The translations under genes were made by a program, and so were the position numbers. The notes beneath the pieces were generated by a model. That model ran no database searches and had not been told where the DNA came from. It saw only the letters and a program-made list of their open reading frames with translations. A DNA stretch of 64,000 nt from Limisphaerales bacterium (GTDB lineage: Bacteria; Verrucomicrobiota; Verrucomicrobiia; Limisphaerales; AAA164-E04): NCBI GenBank assembly GCA_024761205.1, contig JAMASS010000021.1, positions 1-64,000 on the forward strand, given 5' to 3'. Every line of letters starts with the position of its first letter. Position 1 is the first letter of the stretch. This document shows, piece by piece, positions 7,597 to 16,303 of the stretch.

Positions 7597-10389
7597 TCAC
7601 CCCCCCGGCGCTCCGGCGCGGTGCAGATCGTAAACCACCACCGGCTGGGAGGCATTCCGCGCGGCCGGATCACGCTCCCGCGCGATGGCAATCACCCGGT
7701 CTCGGGCGTTGTTGTCGGACCGATACCGCTCATGCAACCGGCGATGCTCAGCCGCCCGCTCCTCATCGCCAAGCAAGGAATGGATGATCCCCAAGTTGTG
7801 GTGCGCCGTCTCATTCTCCGGATCCAGGACGAGGGTCTTTTGGAAAGCTTCAACCGCTAGCCTCAACGTTGCCTTATGCTGCTCCGGCCGAGCGCGAAGG
7901 GTGGTCGACTTCGCGTGGTAAGCGAGCCCCAACTCGTTCAACACCTGATAATCCCTCGAAAAATCAAAGCGGCGCTCGATGATCTCCTCGTAACGATCCT
8001 CCAAAATGCTGCGAAACCCGCGAATCGCCTCGTCAAACAAACCATTCTCTTTGTTCACCAAAGCATTGAGCCAAGCCAAGGTCCAACGGGGAGCCGGAGG
8101 ATCAAATGACGCCGCTCGCTGCAGCGCTTCCACCGCTTCCGAGACCCGCCCTTCCTTCAGATAGACCCGTGCTAAATTCAACGGACCATCCGCCCGCCCG
8201 CCCTTCTCCACCATCGCGAAAGCATGCTCGGCTTGGCGCAATTGCCCCTTCTCACTGCCGGCGCCGCCCTTCAATAGCAGGCCGATCCCATAATCATTCC
8301 ACCGCTGCCAATCCGGAACCGTGTCGCTCTCACCGATTATCCGGCGCCGCCCTTCCTCGGGCAGCTCCTTCGCCACCGGCAACCTCACGCTGTCCTCCGC
8401 AATTCGGGTGATGGGCAAATTGTTGACAAAGGCCGGCCCATACACGTGCTGCATGTAGGCTGTGTCAAATTTCCGATAATTCAGCCGCACCTTCAACTCC
8501 ACAGAACCTTCGTAATCCAGAGGAATCTCCAATCGGTAGTGCAGCGCACTCGCCGCTCCCGGGGGAATCTGGTTGTCGTAGAGCGGTGTGAAGATGTCTT
8601 GGGCGTTTCGTCGATCAATCCGATTGCCCTCCCGATCCAGCATATAGACGTTGACAAAATGAGACCACGGATCGACCCGATTGTACTCCCCCAAACCCCC
8701 GTTTCGGCCCAGGATCATTCCCTCCCCTGATACCGCCTTCACCTCTACCCACACTTCATTGGAATCCGCCGTGCCCTGGGTGAAAACATGCCCGACCGTC
8801 AGGGTCCTCAACACCACCTCGACCCAATAACTTTCCCCCGCAACCAAGACGGGGTATTGCGGCCCCAGCGGCGCAAACAACTCGCCATCAATCACGCCCC
8901 CCTCACGAATCCCAAAAATATCCACCCGCAGCGCGCCCTTCAAAATCTCCTGCTGCGCCGCTACCGAGGCATGATCGCCCCGCAAGGCAGGAACCCCGGT
9001 ATTGCCGCCGGGGAACAGATGATTGTGGATCGAAAGAACCGAGGCTTGGCCAAAGAAATCCGCCCCAAAATCATTCGATTCCTGCAGCGGCATATGACAG
9101 CCGTTGCAATTCACCTCGGCCTTGAGCGGATAATAAAAGGACTTTGCGTTGCCCCCGGAGACACCGCTCACCAAAAAGTTGTCATAGTGATTCTGCCCGC
9201 GATGCCAATCTTTATAGCCGGTCAGCTCGCGCGGCAAACTGACCTTGTGACAAGTCGAACAAAACTCAGCGGTCTGGTGCAACGGCTTGAGGAAGGTCCG
9301 CTTATGAAACGCCGGCTTCGCCTTCACCAACTGCCGGTTGATGAAGCGGAGCCATCGATTCTCGCTCTTGGCAAAGGGATAATGAATGGGCTCCTCAATG
9401 GTGTAGTCCGCGTTGCCTCGCGGACTATTCACCCGGATGATCGCATGGCACGCCGTGCACGTGATGCCGGCATGCGCCGTTGGATGATTCTCCATGTCAA
9501 AGTTCGGATCATCAAACGCCCCGCTAAAAAACGGCACCACGTCATGGCAGCCGGCACACCACCGCGAAGCCTTCACGCTGCCATCCCTCTCCATCAACAC
9601 CCGGCGCGTTTCCGTGATGCTGAATAAGTAGGGCTCGTTGTTGAAGGAACTGAAATGATGGGCACTGTGAAACCACCCATCATAAGCATCCGAATGGCAC
9701 TCCATGCAATACTCATCCATCATCAAGACGTCCGCCGGAATAAAATTGCCGCTCGCAGTCCGCGCCAGGGAGGGTTCAAAATATTCGGCGCCTTCCCGAG
9801 GCCTCTCAACATTCCGCCGCCGGGGATCCTGAGAATGAAAAACCACCATGCCCAGCACAACGACACCCGCAGCCACCGCCCAACCAAGCCCGGCGCGCCA
9901 CTTAATCCCCGGCCCAGCCAAACGGTGCAACACGTACAACCACACAACCGGCAACGGCGCCATGACATGAATCCAGTAGAGGATCGACCGCTTATTCGAA
10001 TTCGGAATCTCGAAACCTTCCACCTGCATCAATCCGACGCCGCTGAGCAACAGCACCATGCTCGCGCCAAGGAGAGCGAACCCCGCCCGAACCGCACGCC
10101 GATTTGGCCGATTGTACGCATTGCGAACGTGGCCGATTCCGAAAATGACAAACAGCCCCAAAAGCACCAATCCCAGCAGCAAATGCCCCAGGAACATAAA
10201 GAGGTAAAAATAACCCTGATAATAAGGCTCGCCCCGCCGCCACTCCAGAAAAGTAACGCTGGCCAGATAAACGGAATTCACACCCAGTACCGCAACGAGA
10301 CCAAAGACAACATGCAGAAGCACCCGCAAACGCGGCCCAACCGCACGAACATACTTCCCGCAGACCAACGAATTTGACTTGGCTAACAT
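7597..10389 (-). CDS. Multiheme cytochrome c with membrane N-terminal module and C-terminal TPR domain
   Basis: The protein has 930 aa from ATG 10389; the frame also has a TTG at 10401. It contains three modules. Residues about 15-190 hold five hydrophobic segments with membrane-embedded histidines (FLGHLLLGL, YWIHVMAPL, YVLHRLAG), reminiscent of b-type cytochrome bundles. Residues about 220-435 contain five CXXCH haem c sites (CMECH, CAGCH, CTACH, CSTCH, CNGCH) and many spare histidines that could be distal ligands. Residues about 700-890 form tetratricopeptide repeats, including a well-formed unit near ENETAHHNLGIIHSLLG. Between the haems and the TPRs is a beta-rich stretch. The likely role is transfer of electrons from the membrane to the periplasm; the partner is unknown. 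The CRTAC1-like gene lies 191 bp downstream on the same strand. Confidence 0.85.
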   Translation of the reverse strand: MLAKSNSLVCGKYVRAVGPRLRVLLHVVFGLVAVLGVNSVYLASVTFLEWRRGEPYYQGYFYLFMFLGHLLLGLVLLGLFVIFGIGHVRNAYNRPNRRAVRAGFALLGASMVLLLSGVGLMQVEGFEIPNSNKRSILYWIHVMAPLPVVWLYVLHRLAGPGIKWRAGLGWAVAAGVVVLGMVVFHSQDPRRRNVERPREGAEYFEPSLARTASGNFIPADVLMMDEYCMECHSDAYDGWFHSAHHFSSFNNEPYLFSITETRRVLMERDGSVKASRWCAGCHDVVPFFSGAFDDPNFDMENHPTAHAGITCTACHAIIRVNSPRGNADYTIEEPIHYPFAKSENRWLRFINRQLVKAKPAFHKRTFLKPLHQTAEFCSTCHKVSLPRELTGYKDWHRGQNHYDNFLVSGVSGGNAKSFYYPLKAEVNCNGCHMPLQESNDFGADFFGQASVLSIHNHLFPGGNTGVPALRGDHASVAAQQEILKGALRVDIFGIREGGVIDGELFAPLGPQYPVLVAGESYWVEVVLRTLTVGHVFTQGTADSNEVWVEVKAVSGEGMILGRNGGLGEYNRVDPWSHFVNVYMLDREGNRIDRRNAQDIFTPLYDNQIPPGAASALHYRLEIPLDYEGSVELKVRLNYRKFDTAYMQHVYGPAFVNNLPITRIAEDSVRLPVAKELPEEGRRRIIGESDTVPDWQRWNDYGIGLLLKGGAGSEKGQLRQAEHAFAMVEKGGRADGPLNLARVYLKEGRVSEAVEALQRAASFDPPAPRWTLAWLNALVNKENGLFDEAIRGFRSILEDRYEEIIERRFDFSRDYQVLNELGLAYHAKSTTLRARPEQHKATLRLAVEAFQKTLVLDPENETAHHNLGIIHSLLGDEERAAEHRRLHERYRSDNNARDRVIAIARERDPAARNASQPVVVYDLHRAGAPGG

Positions 10390-10479
10390 CTCAGACACCA
10401 ATCCCGTACAACAGACACAACATGCCCCAACTTCAAGAAGATGAAAAACCTAGTTTTCAAGTTTTTGACAATCCGCTAA

Positions 10480-11175
10480 ATGAAGCCCATGAGCATCGCC
10501 GAGAACCTCAAGCACATTCGCCAACGAATCGCCGCCGCTTGCGACCGAGTCGGACGTGACCCCCAAGAGGTGGCCTTGGTTGCGGTGAGCAAGGGGCACA
10601 CACCCGCCAGCATTCTCGAGGCATTCGAGGCGGGATTGACCGTTTTCGGAGAAAACAAAGTCCAAGAGCTCAAACTAAAGGTCGGACAGTGCCCCGGCGA
10701 GATCCGCTGGGAGTTTATTGGGCATCTCCAAACAAACAAATGTCGAGAAGCAGTCCGCCACGCGCGTCTGGTGCATGGCGTCAACAGTGATCGCCTCGCC
10801 AAAGCCCTGAACACCGCCTGCGAAAAACTGTCCAAAACACTCCCCGTCTTGATTGAAGTGAACGTCTCAGGAGAAGCCGCCAAATATGGTTTTCGTCCCG
10901 ATGAGGTTCTGGAGAAACTGCTCCCGCTCAATGCGCTCGATCAACTCGAGATCCACGGTTTCATGACCATGGCCCCGTGGAGCAAGGCAGCGGAGAACGC
11001 TCGACCGCATTTCCGCCGCCTCAAGCATCTGCAACAAGCTGCCGAAGATCTTTTGGGCGCCCCCCTGCCAGAACTCAGCATGGGCATGAGCGGTGACTTT
11101 GAAGTCGCCATTGAGGAAGGCGCAACGATCATCCGCCTCGGCACGGTCCTCTTCGGCGAACAGAAGCGCCGCTAA
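10480..11175 (+). CDS. yggS: YggS/PLPBP family pyridoxal-phosphate homeostasis protein
   Basis: The protein has 231 aa, matching the 230 aa of the family. It is a single-domain TIM-barrel protein that binds pyridoxal 5'-phosphate and helps control free PLP, with no known enzymatic turnover. The PLP lysine is in LVAVSKGH (about residue 36), followed by FGENKVQE and EWEFIGHLQTNK-like sequence (here WEFIGHLQTNK), then HGFMTMAP and the phosphate-binding end ELSMGMSGDFEVAIEEGAT. The ATG at 10480 and another at 10489 are both possible; neither has a clear ribosome site. It is divergent from the multiheme cytochrome gene, with about 90 bp between them that must hold both promoters. Confidence 0.92.
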   Translation: MKPMSIAENLKHIRQRIAAACDRVGRDPQEVALVAVSKGHTPASILEAFEAGLTVFGENKVQELKLKVGQCPGEIRWEFIGHLQTNKCREAVRHARLVHGVNSDRLAKALNTACEKLSKTLPVLIEVNVSGEAAKYGFRPDEVLEKLLPLNALDQLEIHGFMTMAPWSKAAENARPHFRRLKHLQQAAEDLLGAPLPELSMGMSGDFEVAIEEGATIIRLGTVLFGEQKRR

Positions 11176-11233
11176 GCACACCGCTTCCCCTTACATCATT
11201 TACAATCGATCCGGTTCCAATAATCTCGCGCCA

Positions 11234-11515
11234 ATGGAATTAAGTGTGAAAACATTTCAGGCAGAACTCGCCGAAGCACTGCGGGCCTACGACAAATATG
11301 TCATCTGCCTGGACAAATCCCCAGAAGATTGCAAGGCGTCCCTGCTGCGCCTGATGGAGAAAGCCATCAAAGCTTACATCGATCGTGATCCCGGACTCCG
11401 GCACGGGATCGCCCTGGATCGTCAGGTCACGATCATCCTCGGCCAAACCAAGTCCGACAGACCCCTCTGTGGGATCTACTTCAATCTCCACTCGCCCTAC
11501 CACGAAAAGACCTGA
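11234..11515 (+). CDS. Conserved-looking hypothetical protein, 93 aa
   Basis: I do not recognise the family. The frame is open from 11093, but the first part overlaps yggS, and the natural start is the ATG at 11234, giving a soluble 93-aa protein. It begins with an amphipathic helical stretch (TFQAELAEALRAYDKYV) containing one Cys-Leu-Asp segment. Later it has a strand-like part (RQVTIILGQ) and ends LHSPYHEKT. There is no signal peptide or membrane segment. It lies 58 bp after yggS on the same strand and could be cotranscribed. Codon use resembles its neighbours, which supports a real gene despite the lack of a visible ribosome-binding site. Confidence 0.6.
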   Translation: MELSVKTFQAELAEALRAYDKYVICLDKSPEDCKASLLRLMEKAIKAYIDRDPGLRHGIALDRQVTIILGQTKSDRPLCGIYFNLHSPYHEKT

Positions 11516-11671
11516 TCAGCCCGACTTTGTCAGCCTTCGCGAACGTCGCTAAGCAACTAACCGATAAGAACTTGCCGCCCCTGCCTCAGCCACTATATTC
11601 CGAAAACAAGGTGGCAGACCCTTCTGCTCCTTACCAGATGACTAACCAATCACACACCAGTGAGGATTGAT

Positions 11672-13810
11672 ATGTTACGGAGATGCCAAACCCTTTTTCT
11701 GACACTCCCAACGGTTGGATGGATCGCCTCTATGAACTTTGTGGCCGCAGAACATCTCTCTTATCCTGAAACGAAGAAGATCGATCACACCGACGGCTAC
11801 CACGGCGTGACCGTAGCCGACCCCTATCGCTGGCTGGAAGACGACGTCCGCGAATCCAAAGCGGTAAAGGCCTGGGTCGAGGCGCAGAACAAAGTCACCT
11901 TTGGCTACCTGGAGAAATTGCCGCACCGAGAGGCAATTGAAAAACGCCTTACCGAGCTATGGAACTACGAGAAGATCGGCGCCCCTTTCAAACGAGGCAG
12001 CTGGTACTACTTCTGGAAGAACGACGGCCTGCAAAACCAAGACGTCCTCTACCGGCAACAGACCCTCTCCAGCGAGCCCGAGCTCGTCATAGATCCGAAC
12101 ACCTGGTCCCAAGATGGGACCGTGGCCCTCGGTTCAGCCTCTTTCTCTGAGGACGGCCGTCACATGGCTTACAGCATTCAAGATGGCGGATCGGATTGGC
12201 GCACGTGGCGCATCATGGAAGTGGATTCCCGCTCGGTCCTGGATGACGAACTCAAGTGGGTCAAGTTCAGCAGCGTGAGTTGGACCAAAGATTGCCGGGG
12301 CTTCTTCTACAGTCGCTACCCCGCTCCCGAAGAAGGTGATGCCTTTCAATCGCTCAACAAAGATCAAATGGTCTTCTACCATCGTGTGGGCACCCATCAA
12401 GATCGCGACGTTCTGGTTTACAAACGCCCCGATTTTCCGGACTGGGGGTTTGATGCCGAGGTCACGGAAGATGGTCGTTACCTGATCCTGACGGTTTGGA
12501 AGGGCACGGATGAGCGCCACCGTGTTCTCTACCGAGATTTAACCGGATCTTACGCCCCACCCATCGATCTCATCGACAACTTTGAGAACGAATACACGTT
12601 CATAGGCAACGACGGCCCCGTCTTCTATTTCAAGACAAACCTTGAAGCGTCCAATGGCCGAGTCATCGCGATAGACACTCGGCGGCCCAGGGAGCGAAAC
12701 GAGATCATCGCAGAATCGGATAACGCGCTATCCAGCGTCGGCATCGTCGGCATCGTATTCATCGCCGAGTATCTCAAAGACGCCAAAACCCAAGTCAAGC
12801 TCTTCAGCATGAGCGGTGAATTCATGCGCGAGGTCGAATTCCCCGGCATCGGCACCGCCACCGGTTTCAACGGCAAACGCACCGACACGGAAACCTTCTA
12901 TTCCTTCGCCAGCATCAACACCCCGCCCAGTGTCTACCGCTATGATATCCTGACGGGGAAGAGCAAACTCATTCGCCAGCCCAAGGTACAGTTCGCCCCC
13001 AACGACTACATCGTCAAGCAGGTCTTCTATCATAGCAAAGACGGCACCCGAGTTCCGATGTTTGTCGCCCATCGCAAGGGCATTCAAATGGACGGGACGA
13101 ACCCCACGCTCCTTTACGGTTACGGCGGCTTTAACATCTCGCTCCCTCCCCGATTTTCCATCGACAATCTCGCCTGGATGGAAATGGGCGGGATCTATGC
13201 CCAAGCCAATCTTCGAGGCGGCGGTGAATATGGCGAGACCTGGCACAAAGCCGGTACCAAACTCAAGAAGCAAAATGTCTTTGATGATTTCATTGCCGCG
13301 GCGGAATGGTTGATCAAGAACAAATATACGCAACCGCGCAAACTGGCCATTCGTGGAGGCAGCAATGGCGGCCTGCTCGTCGGTGCGTGCACAAATCAAC
13401 GGCCCGATCTCTACGCGGCCTGTCTTCCCGCCGTCGGCGTGATGGATATGCTTCGCTTCCAAAAATTCACCGCCGGCCGCTTCTGGGTTGACGACTACGG
13501 TTCGTCCACCAACCCTGATGAATTCAAAGCCCTCTACGCCTATTCACCCTACCACAACCTAAAGCCCGGCACCGCTTACCCGGCGACACTCGTCACCACT
13601 GCGGACACTGATGACCGAGTCGTCCCCGGTCATAGCTTCAAGTACGCTGCCCGATTGCAAGAATACCACCGAGGCAATTCACCTGTGCTAATCCGCATTG
13701 AAACCCGAGCCGGTCACGGCACCGGAAAACCCACCAGCAAAGTCATTGAGGAAATTGCCGATCAATGGGCCTTTCTAGTGAAAAACTTAGAATTTACACC
13801 AAGACTCTAG
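11672..13810 (+). CDS. Secreted prolyl oligopeptidase (peptidase family S9A)
   Basis: The protein has 712 aa from ATG 11672, chosen over a GTG at 11660 because GAGG lies six bases ahead and a signal peptide starts directly (about residues 1-26, ending NFVAA). It then follows the S9A plan. The N-terminal entry carries YPETKKIDHTDGYHG and DPYRWLEDD, then a seven-bladed propeller, then an alpha/beta hydrolase domain. The catalytic serine is in GGSNGGLL (about residue 565), the aspartate in DTDDRVVPGH (about 646) and the histidine in RAGHGTGKP (about 681). These enzymes cleave peptides after proline; export points to nutrient scavenging in the periplasm. A dispersed CCGCGTGAGA-type repeat follows just after the stop. 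Confidence 0.93.
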   Translation: MLRRCQTLFLTLPTVGWIASMNFVAAEHLSYPETKKIDHTDGYHGVTVADPYRWLEDDVRESKAVKAWVEAQNKVTFGYLEKLPHREAIEKRLTELWNYEKIGAPFKRGSWYYFWKNDGLQNQDVLYRQQTLSSEPELVIDPNTWSQDGTVALGSASFSEDGRHMAYSIQDGGSDWRTWRIMEVDSRSVLDDELKWVKFSSVSWTKDCRGFFYSRYPAPEEGDAFQSLNKDQMVFYHRVGTHQDRDVLVYKRPDFPDWGFDAEVTEDGRYLILTVWKGTDERHRVLYRDLTGSYAPPIDLIDNFENEYTFIGNDGPVFYFKTNLEASNGRVIAIDTRRPRERNEIIAESDNALSSVGIVGIVFIAEYLKDAKTQVKLFSMSGEFMREVEFPGIGTATGFNGKRTDTETFYSFASINTPPSVYRYDILTGKSKLIRQPKVQFAPNDYIVKQVFYHSKDGTRVPMFVAHRKGIQMDGTNPTLLYGYGGFNISLPPRFSIDNLAWMEMGGIYAQANLRGGGEYGETWHKAGTKLKKQNVFDDFIAAAEWLIKNKYTQPRKLAIRGGSNGGLLVGACTNQRPDLYAACLPAVGVMDMLRFQKFTAGRFWVDDYGSSTNPDEFKALYAYSPYHNLKPGTAYPATLVTTADTDDRVVPGHSFKYAARLQEYHRGNSPVLIRIETRAGHGTGKPTSKVIEEIADQWAFLVKNLEFTPRL

Positions 13811-13820
13811 ATCCCGCCCC

Positions 13821-13837
13821 CGCGCCTCCGCGTGAGA
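13821..13837 (+). repeat. Dispersed intergenic motif, copy 1
   Basis: CGCGCCTCCGCGTGAGA lies 11 bp after the prolyl oligopeptidase stop. It matches motifs near 35705 and 45852, and partly 43276, all in the same orientation on the plus strand and outside genes. See the finding on this motif. Confidence 0.45.
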
Positions 13838-14083
13838 TTCATATTTCCCGCCCAAAGACAACATGGTTACATCCTGATCAAGATATCCTACCGCTGCGCG
13901 GCAACCGTCCTTTCTGTGACGGGGATACCGGTTCCGATCATCCTTCAGGCAATTGCATTGCCCTCCCCGCGGACGCTGGCCCATCGTTTATCTCGCAGTC
14001 GGCGAACTGTCAGCAATCGCCTTCTTTTCTTGCCACACTCAGGAGCCGCAGCGCAACCGCGATTAGTCGACCTCAGCCGCCCA

Positions 14084-14461
14084 TCAATCCGGTCGAACCT
14101 CGTCGCCCTCCTCCGCGTTCCCTTCCACAATATCCGCAGCAATCGTCTGACCGCGAACCGGTCCCGTGACCTTCACCCGAGCTACCTTCTGTCCCCGTCG
14201 ATAAAGAAAAAGCTGCTGATCGATCTTCGGCAACGGATTCAAAGTAAAATCCAAGATCACAAAACGCAGGGGCTCATTCACGGACGCAACCACTCCCCTG
14301 CCACTGGTGAGGGGAATGATTACCGGTTTATCGTTTCCGGCATCGTTGGGCTCGGTCCACACCGGTTCCGCCTGTCCGTCCGAAACCGGGGCGGGCCGAT
14401 TGCTCCGACAGGCCGTTGAGACCACCAAGCATAATCCCAGCATGACGATCCATCGCATCAC
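14084..14461 (-). CDS. Small envelope lipoprotein with C-terminal beta-rich module
   Basis: The protein has 125 aa. The first 18 residues form a lipoprotein signal with a lipobox-like VSTAC ending in Cys18, so lipidation and envelope attachment are likely. A short acidic linker follows (about residues 25-50), then a compact beta-rich module of about 65 residues containing RFVILDF, LFLYRRGQKVARVKV and EGDEV. The same pattern, FVVVN then a turn, GKLVGKV and VGDTV, ends the coiled-coil protein at 58201-58950, so the two probably share a domain. No enzymatic residues are obvious. It faces away from ymdB; 92 bp separate the two starts. Function is unknown. Confidence 0.65.
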   Translation of the reverse strand: MMRWIVMLGLCLVVSTACRSNRPAPVSDGQAEPVWTEPNDAGNDKPVIIPLTSGRGVVASVNEPLRFVILDFTLNPLPKIDQQLFLYRRGQKVARVKVTGPVRGQTIAADIVEGNAEEGDEVRPD

Positions 14462-14553
14462 GGCATTTAAGAGTGAATTTTTGAGACGTCAACCGGCAAA
14501 ACTGGACTCGGCTTTTTCTTGTCAGAAGGGAGACTTCGGATACGGTCCACCAC

Positions 14554-15351
14554 GTGAAAATCCTCTTCATCGGCGACATCGTCGGCGCGCCAGGCCGGCG
14601 AGCCGTTCGAGAACTTGTGCCTCTCCTGCGGATCCGACAGGAGATTGATCTGGTGATCGCCAACGGCGAAAACTCAGCGGGTGGTGCCGGAATCACACCG
14701 GAAACCGCTGCCGAGATCTTTGAAGCGAACATCGACATCATCACAACAGGCGATCACCTCTGGGATCAGAAAACCGTCACCAAACTCCTCGAAGAGGAAC
14801 CTAGATTTCTTCGCCCGCTCAACTATCCGGCGAACACCCCCGGGCAGGGTCGCACGGTCTGGAACCATCCCGACAATGGCGTCTCCGTCGCCATTGTGAA
14901 TCTCCAAGGCCGAGCGTTTATGCCTGACCTTGAGAATCCATTTCATGCGATCAACACCGCCCTCCCTTCAATAAGAGATGAAACACCGGTTATCATCGTC
15001 GATATGCACGCCGAAGCGACTTCGGAAAAGATTGCCATGGCCCGTTTCCTCGATGGCCGGGTCACCGCCGTTATCGGCACCCATACTCACGTCCAAACCG
15101 CCGATGAACAAATCTTCCCCGGAGGGACCGGATTCCTCTGTGACGCAGGCTTCACCGGCGGACAAGAAAGCATCCTAGGCCGCGAAATCGATCCGATTGT
15201 CAAGCGCTACCTTACCAACCAGCCGCAGCGATTCGGCGTGGCAAAGAAACAGATCGTTCTCAAAGGGGCGATCTTCAATATTGACGAGATTACCGGCAAA
15301 TGCCGCTCTGTCACCCGTGTCTCCGAACCGCTCAAGACGGATCAAGATTGA
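14554..15351 (+). CDS. ymdB: YmdB-family metallophosphoesterase (TIGR00282)
   Basis: The protein has 265 aa from a GTG start at 14554, the usual family length. It is a calcineurin-like phosphoesterase that hydrolyses cyclic nucleotides in characterised Firmicute homologues and affects biofilm and motility decisions there. Metal-ligand motifs in order are FIGDIVG at the N-terminus, ANGENSAGG (about residues 36-44), TTGDHLWD (about 65-72), VDMHAEATSEK (about 149-159) and GTHTHVQTAD (about 174-183), ending DAGFTGG. In many bacteria ymdB lies next to rny; here rny is about 45 kb away in the window. No strong ribosome site is visible. Confidence 0.93.
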   Translation: MKILFIGDIVGAPGRRAVRELVPLLRIRQEIDLVIANGENSAGGAGITPETAAEIFEANIDIITTGDHLWDQKTVTKLLEEEPRFLRPLNYPANTPGQGRTVWNHPDNGVSVAIVNLQGRAFMPDLENPFHAINTALPSIRDETPVIIVDMHAEATSEKIAMARFLDGRVTAVIGTHTHVQTADEQIFPGGTGFLCDAGFTGGQESILGREIDPIVKRYLTNQPQRFGVAKKQIVLKGAIFNIDEITGKCRSVTRVSEPLKTDQD

Positions 15352-15746
15352 TTCAAGACAGCCGCAGAAGTTCCAGGGGCTCAAAACCAATCCTGAACCT
15401 GACGGCATCTCATGGCTCCCGAGTGGCGCCGGCAACGTCCTGGGGTGCGGTGATCCTTCGCCGCTTTTCCCTCACTCAAGCATTACTGTGCTCCACGCGC
15501 AGCCCTTTTCAATCACGCAGCCTCAAAGCCCTCCGACTGAAACCCATCCGTGGATGAGCTCGACGAATTTAGTCTAATTTCCGGAGAATTGACCTTAATC
15601 CACTTTACCTGAGCGGTTAAACCATTCTGCATGGCACATCCGCAAGAATTTTGTCATCAGCTATCGACTCGGAATCGTAACAAAAATGCAAATGAGATGA
15701 ATGAATATTTGATCCCCGCAGCCGACTGATCGCCAAGTATCCGATC

Positions 15747-16072
15747 ATGAAAAACACCGTCGAGTGCCTCCTGATTACCAGATTCTGCCTAATCGAGCAT
15801 TCACTCCTAGCCGCGCCTTGGCGATCACACCTCTCCTCAACCCCGAGCATTCCGGTCCTAACCCGCTCAGAGAAACCCAAGATAAACTGCTCGCGCGCTT
15901 CGACGCCAATGGAGACGGAGTAGCCAGTCGGGACGAGTTGATGGCCGTTCGGCAGCACGAAGCAACCGCTAAAACCGTGAGACATTCGAAGACCCCTCTC
16001 CCGGATTTCTCGCCAATAAAGATGACCGCTATGAGGCAGGCAGCCGAGATTTTAAGGGCTTCTCGAAGATAG
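15747..16072 (+). pseudogene. Probable broken gene for a small EF-hand protein
   Basis: From ATG 15747 one frame encodes a short, leader-like segment (MKNTVECLLITRFCLIEH). An overlapping frame, open to 16072, contains one textbook EF-hand loop, FDANGDGVASRDEL, with D, N, D and E at the calcium-binding positions. The two pieces together would make a small secreted EF-hand protein, but they are in different frames. Either the gene has a frameshift or only the EF-hand frame (from the GTG at 15764) is used. No strong ribosome site is seen. Secreted EF-hand proteins are common in this phylum. The joining of the two parts is inference. Confidence 0.35.
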
Positions 16073-16303
16073 GGCGGCGGCGGGCGGTTTCGAGCCGCTG
16101 CTCGCCCGCTGAGGCCGTAAGGCCCATCTCTTGGCCGCGAGATCAAAGCCCTCGCCCGTTTCTTGATTCTGGGTAGTGCTTCACCCGACCAGCTATGCCA
16201 GTCATCCGAAACTCTTGCCGGACGACTCGAAACCCTATCACTGGAGGGTTTTCGTCTAGTCAGAAAGAACAATTGCTAGGCTAGGAACGGTTGCCAACGC
16301 TCC

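Noticed and set aside
12728-13462. Minus-strand frame of 244 codons within the prolyl oligopeptidase gene
   Set aside because: Shadow of a gene with an intact catalytic triad; no start signal and no protein motif.
16080-16112. GC-rich stretch with a short fold, considered as a tRNA or small RNA
   Set aside because: No acceptor stem, no T-loop with GTTCRA and no anticodon arm of proper spacing.
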